From positions 62,001-126,000 of the forward strand of contig NZ_JAJFZK010000006.1 in the NCBI RefSeq assembly GCF_020731355.1: DNA of 64,000 bases. The letters run 5' to 3'. The notes beneath the pieces were generated by a model. It was not told where the DNA came from, searched no databases, and saw only the letters and a list, made by a program, of their open reading frames with translations. This document shows positions 29,598 through 38,853 of this stretch, piece by piece. This DNA comes from Bacillus sp. REN16 (GTDB taxonomy: Bacteria > Bacillota > Bacilli > Bacillales > Bacillaceae_L). The stretch's first letter is position 1. Each line of letters starts with the position of its first letter. Made by a program: the position numbers and the translations under genes.

Positions 29598-31457
29598 ATG
29601 ATGATGAGAAAAACAATTGAGGTTACAGATCATGGAATACCTGTACAATATGATGAAGCAAGAACTGCAGCTTTCTGCACAAATAAGACAGGAGAATCTC
29701 GTTTTATTATTGCAGCAAAAGGTTTTGTAGTAATCGTCGACCCCGAGACCTCCATATCTAAGCAAGTATTTTTTCCTGAAGGGTATATCGAGTATCCATT
29801 TGCGTCCTTTAGTAGTAATGGTTTGTTCTTTACAGGTGCAGGGAAGCTTTTTATGATTTTGGACCCTTTTAAAGAAAAATTTATATTCTATAAGTTTATC
29901 GAAAATGGGGAAGAAATTGTAGGCTTTAGTTTTGCAGAAGATGTAAACAATAGTATTTACTTTACGACGTATCCAAACTGCAATCTTCTTACTTATTGTC
30001 CAAAGACAAATAGAATTACTGATTACGGTTCGATGGATGATACAGAAAAGTATCCTGGTAGTCTTGCGGTTGATTATAAGGGTTGGGTATATATCGGAAT
30101 CGGAACTGAAAGAAAAAATATAATTGCATTCCATCCAGCTAAAAACATTAAAAAATCAATAGTGACAGAGGAACTAAGGACAAAGGGAGCTGGATATGTA
30201 TATCAAGGACAAGACAATAAGGTTTATGGTCACTGGGATGCAGCTGATTTAAAAAACACCCAAATATCGAATAACTGGATGGTCTTTCTTGATGGAAATA
30301 TGAGCCTTGTTGAAACAACGGAGATTTTTCCCGGCTATTATACGGGGCAAGGATTTCAGAAGATACATAGAAATCATGCAGGAGCATTCAGTGTTGTTGA
30401 GTATAGTTTATCCGAAAAATTCGTCATTTTTAAAACTAGAAATGGTACAAGAAAGAAAGTTAAGGTAAAATATCAATCTAATGGTGCCGATCTTTCGGTT
30501 TTATATTTAGGACCTGATCGAACCCTATATGGGACTTCAATGCATCCATTACATTTTTTTAATTATGATTTTATAAAAAATGAGATATATCGTTTTGGTC
30601 CAATTGAAAAAGGTGGCGGTGGGAATATAGCTGCGTACGCATCGCATGGTCAGGTAATGGTTGGGCTTGCCTATGCGGGCGGGAAGTTGTACGAAATTGA
30701 CTTAAGAAAGAAAATTCAGAATGGTAATGTGGATAGAAATCCGAAACTGTTGTATGAATGTGAAGAAATCCATCGGCCAAGATGTGCTCTTGCCCATCAA
30801 GATGGAGTACATATCGTTTGGGGAGGGTTTCCTGGGTATGGCTTGGTAGGTGGAGGGTTGGGTATTTATAATGTTCAAACCAAAGAAAATACAATTATCC
30901 CCCACACGGCCCTAGTTCCAAACCAAAGTACCTTCTGTCTTGGACAATTAAAATCAGGATCTATCCTTGCGGGAACAAGTGTTGAGACTCCAGGAGGAGC
31001 CATGTCTAAAGAAAGGGAAGCTTGTTTGTATTCTATTAATCTAGAGAATAGACAAGTAGAATACATGGTAAAACCATTGTCTGGTATTCAAGAAATCTCA
31101 CAGTTATATATTGATGAGTATGATCGTGCTCATTGTCTTACCAATGAAAGTCTTTATTTTGTATTCGATACGGAAACGAAAGATGTAATTTATACGAATG
31201 ATTTGTCAAAGTATGGAAGGGTGGTTAGAAATAGTTTTATTTATGATTCGACACATCAAATTTTGTTATGTTTACTGAGTGATTCAATTGTAAAAATTAG
31301 CATCGAAGCAAACAAATCAATAATGGTAAATGATGCTAGAACCCTTTCAATAAAAGCAACAAGTGGTATTGTATTTTATCATAATAAAATTTTCTTCGGT
31401 TCAGAAAGTCACCTTTGTAGCATGAATATAGCTGATTTATATAAGGAGGACAATTAA
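29598..31457 (+). CDS. Cytoplasmic beta-propeller protein, paralogue of the secreted one
   Basis: 619 residues; ATG 29598 with AGGAG at seven bases (two more ATGs follow at once). No signal peptide. Repeated blade motifs (YEIDLRKK, GLGIYNVQTKEN, LYFVFDTETKDVIYTND) resemble the propeller of the secreted 1123-residue protein, especially ETKDVIYTND against ETKEVIYSKD there. It has no accessory domain. One reading is a cytoplasmic oligosaccharide-processing counterpart, as in propeller-fold oligouronide lyases; no catalytic residue can be named from sequence alone. Third gene of the operon. Its stop overlaps the esterase start by one base. Confidence 0.65.
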   Translation: MMMRKTIEVTDHGIPVQYDEARTAAFCTNKTGESRFIIAAKGFVVIVDPETSISKQVFFPEGYIEYPFASFSSNGLFFTGAGKLFMILDPFKEKFIFYKFIENGEEIVGFSFAEDVNNSIYFTTYPNCNLLTYCPKTNRITDYGSMDDTEKYPGSLAVDYKGWVYIGIGTERKNIIAFHPAKNIKKSIVTEELRTKGAGYVYQGQDNKVYGHWDAADLKNTQISNNWMVFLDGNMSLVETTEIFPGYYTGQGFQKIHRNHAGAFSVVEYSLSEKFVIFKTRNGTRKKVKVKYQSNGADLSVLYLGPDRTLYGTSMHPLHFFNYDFIKNEIYRFGPIEKGGGGNIAAYASHGQVMVGLAYAGGKLYEIDLRKKIQNGNVDRNPKLLYECEEIHRPRCALAHQDGVHIVWGGFPGYGLVGGGLGIYNVQTKENTIIPHTALVPNQSTFCLGQLKSGSILAGTSVETPGGAMSKEREACLYSINLENRQVEYMVKPLSGIQEISQLYIDEYDRAHCLTNESLYFVFDTETKDVIYTNDLSKYGRVVRNSFIYDSTHQILLCLLSDSIVKISIEANKSIMVNDARTLSIKATSGIVFYHNKIFFGSESHLCSMNIADLYKEDN

Positions 31458-32524
31458 TGGTATACAAGCTGGATTCTTTAAATCAAATTGGAATTCCTCC
31501 TTTACTTGATGAGATTGATTCATTTAAAAAATGGGAAGAGAAACGTGATGTAATTTATCAAACCTGGCTAGAGTTCATAGGAGAACTTCCTCCCTGTGAA
31601 GGAAGTGAGTTTGAAATTATCTCTTTTAAAAAGGAAAAGGATCACTATCGAATCAAAATGAAATATCTTACTGCTTTTAATGATTTTGTTTCAGCTTATC
31701 TTTTAATACCTTTGGATCATAAGTTAGAAGATTCCCTGGATAATATTAAGAGTTTCCTTTTGCAAAAAAATGTTTCAAAGGAGAAGAAACTGCCGGCAGT
31801 TCTAGCTTTACATCCAACATCTTCTGACGGAAAAGATGATATATCTCTTAATAGTGGAAGAGATGGCAGAAGATATGGATTGGAGCTTGTTCAACGGGGA
31901 TATATTGTTTTAGCTCCTGATACAATAACGGCAGGAGATCGCATTGACGATGGTTCAAAGCCCTTTTTTACAGCACCATTTTATAAGCAGTATCCAGACT
32001 GGTCGGCTGTTGCAAAAATGCTTGTTGATCATATCTATGGGGTCAATGTACTATCTGAAATCGGATTCGTTAATCGTGAAAAAATTGGTGTAATTGGACA
32101 TTCACTAGGTGGTTATAATGGTTATTTCCTAGCTGGGGTAGATAATCGGATAAAAGCCGTTGTGTGCAGTTGCGGCTTTAGTACATTTACCAATGACCCT
32201 GAAACACATCGTTGGGGAAAAAGGGAGTGGTTTTCCCATATACCAAAGCTTAGTGACCTAATAATGGACGGTGAAGTTCCTTTTGAATTTCATGAAATTG
32301 CAGCATTAGTCGCACCAACCCCATTTTTTCTATGGATGGGTCAATCAGATCATATATTTCCCCATTGGGAGCCAGCAGCTAAAGGGGTTGAAGAATTAAC
32401 CTATTTATATAAATGGCTAGGGGAAGAGAACAATTTCACCTCCTATATTGGAAATGGCGGTCATGATTTTCCTGCCGAAATACGTAATCTAGCATACTCA
32501 TTTCTTGAACGATATCTCTTATAG
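31457..32524 (+). CDS. Alpha/beta hydrolase, acetyl-esterase or dienelactone-hydrolase type
   Basis: 355 residues; ATG shares its A with the preceding stop, and AAGGAGG lies ahead. The nucleophile elbow GHSLGGYNG (about residues 213-221) supplies Ser, and the C-terminal NGGHDFPAEIRN supplies His. The N-terminal ~90 residues add a cap-like extension. There is no signal peptide. In a carbohydrate locus the obvious role is removing acetyl or other acyl groups from imported oligosaccharides. Last gene of the four-gene operon; no strong terminator follows. Confidence 0.82.
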   Translation: MVYKLDSLNQIGIPPLLDEIDSFKKWEEKRDVIYQTWLEFIGELPPCEGSEFEIISFKKEKDHYRIKMKYLTAFNDFVSAYLLIPLDHKLEDSLDNIKSFLLQKNVSKEKKLPAVLALHPTSSDGKDDISLNSGRDGRRYGLELVQRGYIVLAPDTITAGDRIDDGSKPFFTAPFYKQYPDWSAVAKMLVDHIYGVNVLSEIGFVNREKIGVIGHSLGGYNGYFLAGVDNRIKAVVCSCGFSTFTNDPETHRWGKREWFSHIPKLSDLIMDGEVPFEFHEIAALVAPTPFFLWMGQSDHIFPHWEPAAKGVEELTYLYKWLGEENNFTSYIGNGGHDFPAEIRNLAYSFLERYLL

Positions 32525-32608
32525 TTGTTTTAGCTTAGTTATTATTATTTTGCAATCTCCCAACATTTGCTATAATGAAGTCGTCAATATGTTGTATAGG
32601 AGCTGTAT

Positions 32609-34030
32609 ATGTTGTTACGGAAAATTAATGATTTTGAACAGCGTTATTACAAATTTTTAACTGAATTGAAGAATGAAATTCTTACCGGAAGAATTAAACC
32701 AGGCGAATTTATACTTCCAGAAAATACATTGAGTAAACAATATGATTTGAGCAGGGTCTCGATTAGAAAGGTTCTAGCTGAGTTAGTAGAAGAAGGATTA
32801 ATTGAAAAAATACCAGGTAAAGGAAACCGTGTGACTTTGCCGCAAGAAACCTCTAAACAAACTCTTACACTAGCGTGGTTTTCTGACTCGTATGAGAAGG
32901 AAATTGTAGAACAAATTATTAAAAGATTTGAACAGTTGAATCCATTTGTCAAAATTGAATTACAACTGCTTCCAGTTACAGATTATATGTATAGTGTAGC
33001 TCAATTAATTGAACATGGACATGGTCCAGATTTATTTATAGTTTCGGATTACCATTTTCGGGAACTAATCGAAACAAACAGATTAGATCTTTTGGAGCCA
33101 TATATCCCTATGCATCTTGATGCTGAAAAGGATAGTTATCAAAAGGTTTTTGATATGTTTACTGCCGATGGAAATACCATTGCTACACCCTTTGTTTTTT
33201 CTCCTGTAATGATTTGTTATAACAAACGGATGTTTGAAGAGGCTGGTATAGAAAATTCATTTAAAATGGATAATTGGGATGATTTATTAACGGTGGCTAG
33301 TAAATGTACAAAAGATATGGATGAGAATGGGCTTGTAGATCAATACGGCTTTTGTTTCTCATCATCTTCAAATCGATGGCCGGTATTCATTCTACAAAAT
33401 AATGGGCAGTTTATGCTCGAAGATCGACCAAAATCAGTAATGAATAATCCTAAAAATATCGAGGCCTTGTCATTTTGTGTTGATTTGATGTATAAACACA
33501 AAGTTTCACCAATTTTTTCACATGGAAGTAACGAATTGGCTGAAAATCTATTTATGCGTGAACGGGCTGCAATGATTCTTACGACCTATTATTTTATGAA
33601 TGAATTTAGAGATCATAAAATTAAATGGGATGTTCTTCCAGTGCCAGCTAAAGAATCAAAGGCGACACTTCTTTTGGGAGGTGCTCTGGGTATTAACGCT
33701 AAAAGTGAAATGAAGGAAATGGCAAAGGCTCTGATAGATTATATGGTGAGTACAGAAGCCCAAACAATGCTGAAACGTAATGGTTGTACCATCCCAATAT
33801 TGCGTTTTGTTGCTGAGGATAATTACCTTTTACAGCCGGGTGTTCATCCTGATAATTATAATGCTTTTAAAGAAATTATGCCCAATGCTTATACAATCAG
33901 GGATCTTGGATTAACAACCTCTGAAACAGAATTAGTTGAAAACGAATTGCAGCTCCTTTGGGCAAATATGGAAAGAACAGAGGATGTATGCAAAAGAATT
34001 GAAAAAATACTGAATGAAAAGGCTAATTAA
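32609..34030 (+). CDS. GntR-type regulator fused to an ABC solute-binding-protein domain
   Basis: 473 residues with a GGAG ribosome site. Residues ~12-78 are a GntR winged helix-turn-helix (ILTGRIKPGEFILPENTLSK, LSRVSIRKVLAELVEEGLIE, PGKGNRV). From about 85 to the end the protein is a family 1 extracellular solute-binding domain: RFEQLNPFVKIELQLLP, GPDLFIVSD, FVFSPVMICYNKRMFEEAGI and LLGGALGINAKSE. There is no signal peptide or lipobox, so the binding domain senses an imported oligosaccharide in the cytoplasm. It sits in the middle of the locus with a TATAAT -10 at 32571-32576 and no operator copy of its own that I can see. It is the likely reader of the four operators. Confidence 0.88.
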   Translation: MLLRKINDFEQRYYKFLTELKNEILTGRIKPGEFILPENTLSKQYDLSRVSIRKVLAELVEEGLIEKIPGKGNRVTLPQETSKQTLTLAWFSDSYEKEIVEQIIKRFEQLNPFVKIELQLLPVTDYMYSVAQLIEHGHGPDLFIVSDYHFRELIETNRLDLLEPYIPMHLDAEKDSYQKVFDMFTADGNTIATPFVFSPVMICYNKRMFEEAGIENSFKMDNWDDLLTVASKCTKDMDENGLVDQYGFCFSSSSNRWPVFILQNNGQFMLEDRPKSVMNNPKNIEALSFCVDLMYKHKVSPIFSHGSNELAENLFMRERAAMILTTYYFMNEFRDHKIKWDVLPVPAKESKATLLLGGALGINAKSEMKEMAKALIDYMVSTEAQTMLKRNGCTIPILRFVAEDNYLLQPGVHPDNYNAFKEIMPNAYTIRDLGLTTSETELVENELQLLWANMERTEDVCKRIEKILNEKAN

Positions 34031-34051
34031 TAGCCTTTCCTTATCAGCACA

Positions 34052-34074
34052 TATACAAGTAAATAACAGGTATA
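34052..34074. promoter_or_regulatory. Operator 4 of the carbohydrate regulon
   Basis: TATACAAG (34052-34059), 7-base spacer TAAATAA, CAGGTATA (34067-34074). It has the same arm spacing as the other sites but weaker arm match, and lies 20 bases before the heparinase-family start. Confidence 0.5.
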
Positions 34075-34094
34075 ACAAAAGGAGGGAAGAGCGT

Positions 34095-36059
34095 ATGAAC
34101 TATACAAACATAACAAAATCACTACAAGGGCACCCTCGGATATTATTCACTTTAAAAGAAATCGAAGATACGAAAAAATTGGTTTTTAATCAGGTACAGA
34201 ATAAAAAGATTCAATTCAATAAAATTGCAGCTCAAATATACAAGCAAGCAGATTCATTTGTTACTGAGGAAAAATTCTATGTTCATTATCCAAGTATTCA
34301 AGTTAACTTAACCATTGAACTTCCTTTAGAACAACTAAAGCCAGTACCCGATCCTGATGGTTATTTGGATTTTCCATTTTGGACGATGTATTCAAGGGCA
34401 ATTGAGGAAAGGGTTAAAATCCTATCATATTCTTATGGAATGACGAAAAAGGAAAAGTATGCAAAAAAAATAAAAGAATATTTGTTAGCGTTAAGCAAGT
34501 TTGAACGATGGTTCGAGTTCCCGCATAGGGGTGCAGAAGGAAACTTAAGTAATGCTCATTTTACGCTTGCAGTTTCAATTGGATATGATGCGATTTATCA
34601 TACTCTAACAAAATCCGAAAAGAAAATCATACAAGAAGCTGTTTTAAATAAAGGTTTATCTCCTTTCGAAATCGATTTTCAAAATGAAGACAACCATAAT
34701 ATTATTGTATCAAAAAAAGTTGCAATGTTAGTCGGCTCAGTGGCGATAATGGATGTGGTTGATGTTGAAAAATACTATTGGGATTCATATACATACCTAT
34801 CAAGGTATCTAGATAATCGATTGACAAGTCCGGAGATAGAGGGTCTTTTATATACAAATGTTGCAGCAAGACATGTACTTATGTCGGCAGACATTTTTCA
34901 TCGTGCTACTGGCCACTCAACACTAATCGAACATCAATACTTTGAATCATTTCTGCCAGATTTATTTTTCTATATGCTTTGCAACAATTATAAGGAAGTT
35001 AGTTTTGCAAATTTCTCAGACTCTTTTTACCACCTTGATCTCACTTACATGATGGCAATGCTTGCTTATAAAAATCGAAACCCGGTTGCTAGCTGGTATG
35101 TACACCAATTTACTGATGCAGATCCGGACATCTTGATGCATATGAGGGATGTTATCCCACCAATTGCGCCAGATCAGTATTATAAGCAATGTTCAAAGGT
35201 TTTTCCAAGTATTGGATGGGCTGCTTTTCGAAGTGGATGGCAATCCGATGACCATTTATTGGCTTTTACTTCAAGTGCATCTGCAAAAGACCATAACCAT
35301 TTCGACCAAAATAACTTTATTTTAAATATTGCTGGAGAATGGTTACTCACAAACCCCGGATATCAAGATTATGTAGAAGGGCCAAGAAGGGAATTTACAT
35401 TAGGAACAATCGGCCATAATTCCATGCTTATAAACGGAAAAGGTCAGACTAGGAGAGGCAGGGGCAAAATTACAGATTGGTATACGTCTGAACATATTGA
35501 TTTTCTAAATGCGGATGCTACAAGAGCTTACAGCAATATTTCCCTTTGGGAAAGGAAAGTGATCCATATTGATAAGACATATTTCATTATGCTCGATCAT
35601 GTCATAAAGGTTAAAGCGGATGATAAAATTACATTCGTCTATCATTCTACTTCAAGAATGAACGATGGTTTAGAAGATAAGAATCCCGGGGATGAGTTCT
35701 TAAGCAATAAAATTAATATAAAAGGTGAACATTCGGAAGTAAGCCTTTATACAATCTACCCAACAGTTACGAACAAAAGGGTGGGGATACACCCTGGAGC
35801 TGAGGAATATGGTTCATGTCTTCAAATTGAGCCTATTGGAAACTCTTTGGAACAATATTTCGTATGCTTGTTTCAACCGAAAGGAAGTAAGCAGTTATTT
35901 GGTAATGACTATAATTATAATGTTACAAAAAATGCTGAACAACTAGAGTTGGAAATTTATAGACCCGACCAGAATATTACGGATTATTTGTTGGTAACTA
36001 TAAATTCGATCAAACTCAAAAACAAAAAATGTGAAGTAGAAATTCCATTAAAGAACTAG
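34095..36059 (+). CDS. Heparinase II/III-family protein (polysaccharide lyase-like)
   Basis: 654 residues from the ATG at 34095, which has GGAGGGAAGAG just ahead. An in-frame ATG at 34014 lies inside the regulator gene and before the operator, and is rejected. The N-terminal half is an all-helical toroid (GNLSNAHFTLAVSIGYDAIY, EDNHNIIVSKKVAML). The C-terminal half is beta-rich and opens with the heparinase II/III signature (KDHNHFDQNNFILNIAGEWL, then NPGYQDY). The Asn/His and Tyr residues there are candidates for the lyase active site. No signal peptide, so it acts on imported oligosaccharides. The family splits heparin, alginate or related uronate polymers; the true substrate is unknown. Confidence 0.82.
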   Translation: MNYTNITKSLQGHPRILFTLKEIEDTKKLVFNQVQNKKIQFNKIAAQIYKQADSFVTEEKFYVHYPSIQVNLTIELPLEQLKPVPDPDGYLDFPFWTMYSRAIEERVKILSYSYGMTKKEKYAKKIKEYLLALSKFERWFEFPHRGAEGNLSNAHFTLAVSIGYDAIYHTLTKSEKKIIQEAVLNKGLSPFEIDFQNEDNHNIIVSKKVAMLVGSVAIMDVVDVEKYYWDSYTYLSRYLDNRLTSPEIEGLLYTNVAARHVLMSADIFHRATGHSTLIEHQYFESFLPDLFFYMLCNNYKEVSFANFSDSFYHLDLTYMMAMLAYKNRNPVASWYVHQFTDADPDILMHMRDVIPPIAPDQYYKQCSKVFPSIGWAAFRSGWQSDDHLLAFTSSASAKDHNHFDQNNFILNIAGEWLLTNPGYQDYVEGPRREFTLGTIGHNSMLINGKGQTRRGRGKITDWYTSEHIDFLNADATRAYSNISLWERKVIHIDKTYFIMLDHVIKVKADDKITFVYHSTSRMNDGLEDKNPGDEFLSNKINIKGEHSEVSLYTIYPTVTNKRVGIHPGAEEYGSCLQIEPIGNSLEQYFVCLFQPKGSKQLFGNDYNYNVTKNAEQLELEIYRPDQNITDYLLVTINSIKLKNKKCEVEIPLKN

Positions 36060-36131
36060 GAGAAACCAATGTGATATTGTAAACTATTAATAATCCAAAA
36101 ATTACAAAATCACACCGGGAGGATATACTTC

Positions 36132-36758
36132 ATGGAACTTTCAGGTTGGAAAAGAAGTCTTGTCTATTATGCGGATTGGGCTTTGAAACTAATGTATGTC
36201 AATCTACTTTGGATACTGGGAAACTTTGTTGGATTAGTTGTATTAGGGTTTTTCCCATCAACTATTGCTATGTTTTCAGTAATAAGAAAATGGCTTCAAG
36301 GAGAAGATTTTAATACATTCACTCACTTTAAAGAAGTTTTTAAAAAAGAATTGATCAAAGGAAATTTATATGGTTTTATTTGGGTCATTCTTGGCTTTAT
36401 CGTTTATTTTGATTTGCAATTTTTCCGCTATTTTTCTAATATACCTAGTCTGCTATTAACCTATTTCACATTTATCCTTGGTGTGATTTATGTATTGGGT
36501 CTATTATTTGCATTTCCTGTATATGTTAATTTCGAATTAAAGACCATACAGTACTTAAAAAACACGTTATTCCTTGTTTTATCCCAACCCATTGTTGCGA
36601 TTATCATGGCATTAGGTTTTTATATTCCTTATTACCTCATGATAAAAATACCTGGGTTGTTACCGTTTTTCTGCGGAAGCTTAATTGCTTTCTGTTTGAT
36701 GATTATTTCTATGAAACTGTTTACAAGATTAGAAAAAAAAGAAAACAAAGGTTTATAA
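36132..36758 (+). CDS. DUF624 membrane protein (YesL-like)
   Basis: 208 residues; CGGGAGG ribosome site. Four to five hydrophobic segments (about 15-45, 82-100, 112-135, 150-195). The N-terminal motif LVYYADWALKLMYVNLLWI is the DUF624 hallmark. Relatives such as B. subtilis YesL sit beside CUT1-type sugar importers in pectin and rhamnogalacturonan loci, and may assist the transporter; their biochemical role is unknown. Here it lies between the heparinase-family gene and the importer. Confidence 0.88.
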   Translation: MELSGWKRSLVYYADWALKLMYVNLLWILGNFVGLVVLGFFPSTIAMFSVIRKWLQGEDFNTFTHFKEVFKKELIKGNLYGFIWVILGFIVYFDLQFFRYFSNIPSLLLTYFTFILGVIYVLGLLFAFPVYVNFELKTIQYLKNTLFLVLSQPIVAIIMALGFYIPYYLMIKIPGLLPFFCGSLIAFCLMIISMKLFTRLEKKENKGL

Positions 36759-36787
36759 TAGAGAATTCCAAATTTTTATGAAATGTA

Positions 36788-36816
36788 TTGAAAATTAACG
36801 CAAAATATATTATTCT
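36788..36816 (+). promoter_or_regulatory. Promoter of the importer operon
   Basis: TTGAAA (36788-36793), 17-base spacer, TATTCT (36811-36816). Operator 3 begins four bases later, over the start point. Confidence 0.6.
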
Positions 36817-36819
36817 TAA

Positions 36820-36842
36820 AATACATGTTATATACAGGTAAA
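36820..36842. promoter_or_regulatory. Operator 3 of the carbohydrate regulon
   Basis: AATACATG (36820-36827), 7-base spacer TTATATA, CAGGTAAA (36835-36842). Core ACATG-N7-CAGGT. Confidence 0.6.
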
Positions 36843-36890
36843 CAAGTAAGTAAAAAATGATATAATTCCTTACTTAAAGGGGGGAACGAA

Positions 36891-37877
36891 ATGGAGATCA
36901 AGAAACAAACCCAAGGAAAAATGACTGAATCTTCCCTAGAAACAAAAAAACAAACGCGTAGCAGAATGGACTGGTCTAAATTTGGACGAAAGATGTGGAA
37001 GGATCGGTATTTATTTTTATTGCTACTACCAGGAATCTTATATTTTCTAATTTATCGGTATCTGCCAATGGCGGGGATTGTAATCGCTTTTAAGGATTTT
37101 AGTCCATTTAAAGGGTATATTGATAGCCCGTGGGTTGGGCTAAAATATTTTAAGTTAATATTTGAAGATTCAGAGGTTATTAGAGTTATATGGAATACTT
37201 TACAACTATCTTTCCTGCAAATATTCTTTGCATTTCCAATATCCATTGTTTTAGCACTGATGCTTAATGAGATTAGAAACCAATTTTATAAGAGAATTGT
37301 GCAATCAATTGTCTATTTACCCCATTTTTTATCTTGGGTTGTTGTAGTTGGTATTACAGTAATTTTTCTTAGAAGTGAGGGTTTGGTTAATGGTTTTCTA
37401 GGTTCGACGTTTGGAATGAACCCCATTCCGTTTTTAACAGATCCGGCTTTATTTAAACCGATAATAATTTTACAAGTTATTTGGAAAGAGTCTGGGTGGG
37501 GAACGATTATCTTTCTAGCAGCTTTGGCTGGAGTAAACCCAAATCTTTATGAAGCAGCTATCATGGATGGTGCAAATCGTTTTCGACAGATGTGGCATAT
37601 CACTCTTCCGGCGATAAAGAGCACAATCATTATCTTACTAATATTACGATTAGGGAATGTCATGGATTCAGGATTTGAACAAATTTTCTTAATGCTTAAT
37701 CCATTTAATATGGATACAGGGAATGTGTTAGATACTTTCGTGTATTTTAAAGGTATTCAACAAGCAAATTTCAGCTTTGCAACTGCTGTTGGACTCTTTA
37801 AGGGTTTAGTTGGCCTCCTACTAGTAGTCACGGCAAATCGTTTAGCTAAAAAGTTTGGCGAGGAAGGTTTATATTAA
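36891..37877 (+). CDS. Carbohydrate ABC importer permease, LplB type
   Basis: 328 residues; AAGGGGGG ribosome site. A charged N-terminal tail (1-45) is followed by six membrane segments. The EAA loop that contacts the ATPase is visible as EAAIMDGANRFRQMWHITLPAI (about residues 222-243). YLPMAGIVIAFKDF after the first segment is characteristic of the LplB group of CUT1 permeases. It pairs with the next gene. As usual for this group no ATPase is encoded nearby; a shared MsmX-like ATPase elsewhere is expected. Confidence 0.93.
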   Translation: MEIKKQTQGKMTESSLETKKQTRSRMDWSKFGRKMWKDRYLFLLLLPGILYFLIYRYLPMAGIVIAFKDFSPFKGYIDSPWVGLKYFKLIFEDSEVIRVIWNTLQLSFLQIFFAFPISIVLALMLNEIRNQFYKRIVQSIVYLPHFLSWVVVVGITVIFLRSEGLVNGFLGSTFGMNPIPFLTDPALFKPIIILQVIWKESGWGTIIFLAALAGVNPNLYEAAIMDGANRFRQMWHITLPAIKSTIIILLILRLGNVMDSGFEQIFLMLNPFNMDTGNVLDTFVYFKGIQQANFSFATAVGLFKGLVGLLLVVTANRLAKKFGEEGLY

Positions 37878-37901
37878 TTTTGCTTCCAAGGAGGTTTGTA
37901 T

Positions 37902-38777
37902 ATGTATAAGCGATCTAAGGGTTCTGTTATCTTTGATAGTTTCAATGTTATCGCTTTGTTTATCATTGCAATCATCATGATTTTTCCGTTCTTTTATGTG
38001 TTTGCAGTATCATTTTCATCATTAAGTGATTTTTTGAAAAATGAGATTATACTATGGCCAAAGGAATGGGTTGTTGATGCATATTCGTATATTTTAGGTT
38101 CTGACCAATTTATTCGTTCCATCTTTTTAACAATCTATATCACGGTTATCGGAACAGCAGTTAACTTATTTTTCACTTCCACGATGGCTTATGCTCTAAC
38201 TAGACCAATTGTGGGACAGAGAACGATCATCTTTCTAGTCTTATTTACCTTATTATTTTCTGCTGGGATGATTCCTACATATATCGTTGTTAAGGAAACG
38301 GGTTTAATTAATAGTATTTGGTCCTTGATTATTCCAGTAGCTATAAGTCCTTTCAATTTAATTATAATGAGGCAATTTTTCCTTAGTATCCCAGAGGAAT
38401 TAAAAGAGGCGGCACTAATAGATGGAGCAAATGACCTTCAAATTTTCGGGAAAATCATTTTACCATTATCCAAGCCCGCATTAGCAGCTTTTGGTTTATT
38501 TTATGCGGTTAGTCACTGGAATAGTTATTTTACTGGGGTTTTATATTTAAATGACCCTGCGAAATGGCCGATACAAGTCATATTGCGACAAATTGTAATT
38601 GTGAATGAACCCAACGCAGCACTCGGGGGACATGAAATGATGTTAGAAGCAATGCCACCACCTGAAACAATTCAGATGGCTGCTATATTATTAGCAACAC
38701 TACCAATTTTGATTGTTTATCCATTCTTACAAAAACATTTTGCAAAAGGGGTGATGCTAGGGTCAGTAAAGGGATAA
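37902..38777 (+). CDS. Carbohydrate ABC importer permease, YtcP/LplC type
   Basis: 291 residues from the ATG at 37902, seven bases after AAGGAGG; a TTG six bases earlier is too close. Six membrane segments. The EAA loop reads EAALIDGANDLQIFGKIILPL (about residues 168-188). The family-typical SLSDF appears after the first segment and the LPILIVYPFLQKHFAKGVMLGSVKG ending is the LplC/YtcP signature. It forms the heterodimeric channel with the upstream permease. Confidence 0.93.
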   Translation: MYKRSKGSVIFDSFNVIALFIIAIIMIFPFFYVFAVSFSSLSDFLKNEIILWPKEWVVDAYSYILGSDQFIRSIFLTIYITVIGTAVNLFFTSTMAYALTRPIVGQRTIIFLVLFTLLFSAGMIPTYIVVKETGLINSIWSLIIPVAISPFNLIIMRQFFLSIPEELKEAALIDGANDLQIFGKIILPLSKPALAAFGLFYAVSHWNSYFTGVLYLNDPAKWPIQVILRQIVIVNEPNAALGGHEMMLEAMPPPETIQMAAILLATLPILIVYPFLQKHFAKGVMLGSVKG

Positions 38778-38817
38778 CTCGAATGAAGAGCTGCTTTGCC
38801 ACTTTAATATTTAGAAC

Positions 38818-38831
38818 TGAAAGCGCTTAAT
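38818..38831. promoter_or_regulatory. CcpA cre site candidate before the binding-protein gene
   Basis: TGAAAGCGCTTAAT matches the cre consensus (TGWAANCGNTNWCA) at all but the last two positions. It lies between the permease and lipoprotein genes, 23 bases before the start, so it could act as a roadblock or as a control for a local promoter. Confidence 0.55.
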
Positions 38832-38853
38832 AGTAAAAAACGGGGGGATAAAT

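Noticed and set aside
34014-34094. A longer N-terminus for the heparinase-family protein
   Set aside because: It would begin inside the regulator gene and run through the operator. The ATG at 34095 has a strong ribosome site.
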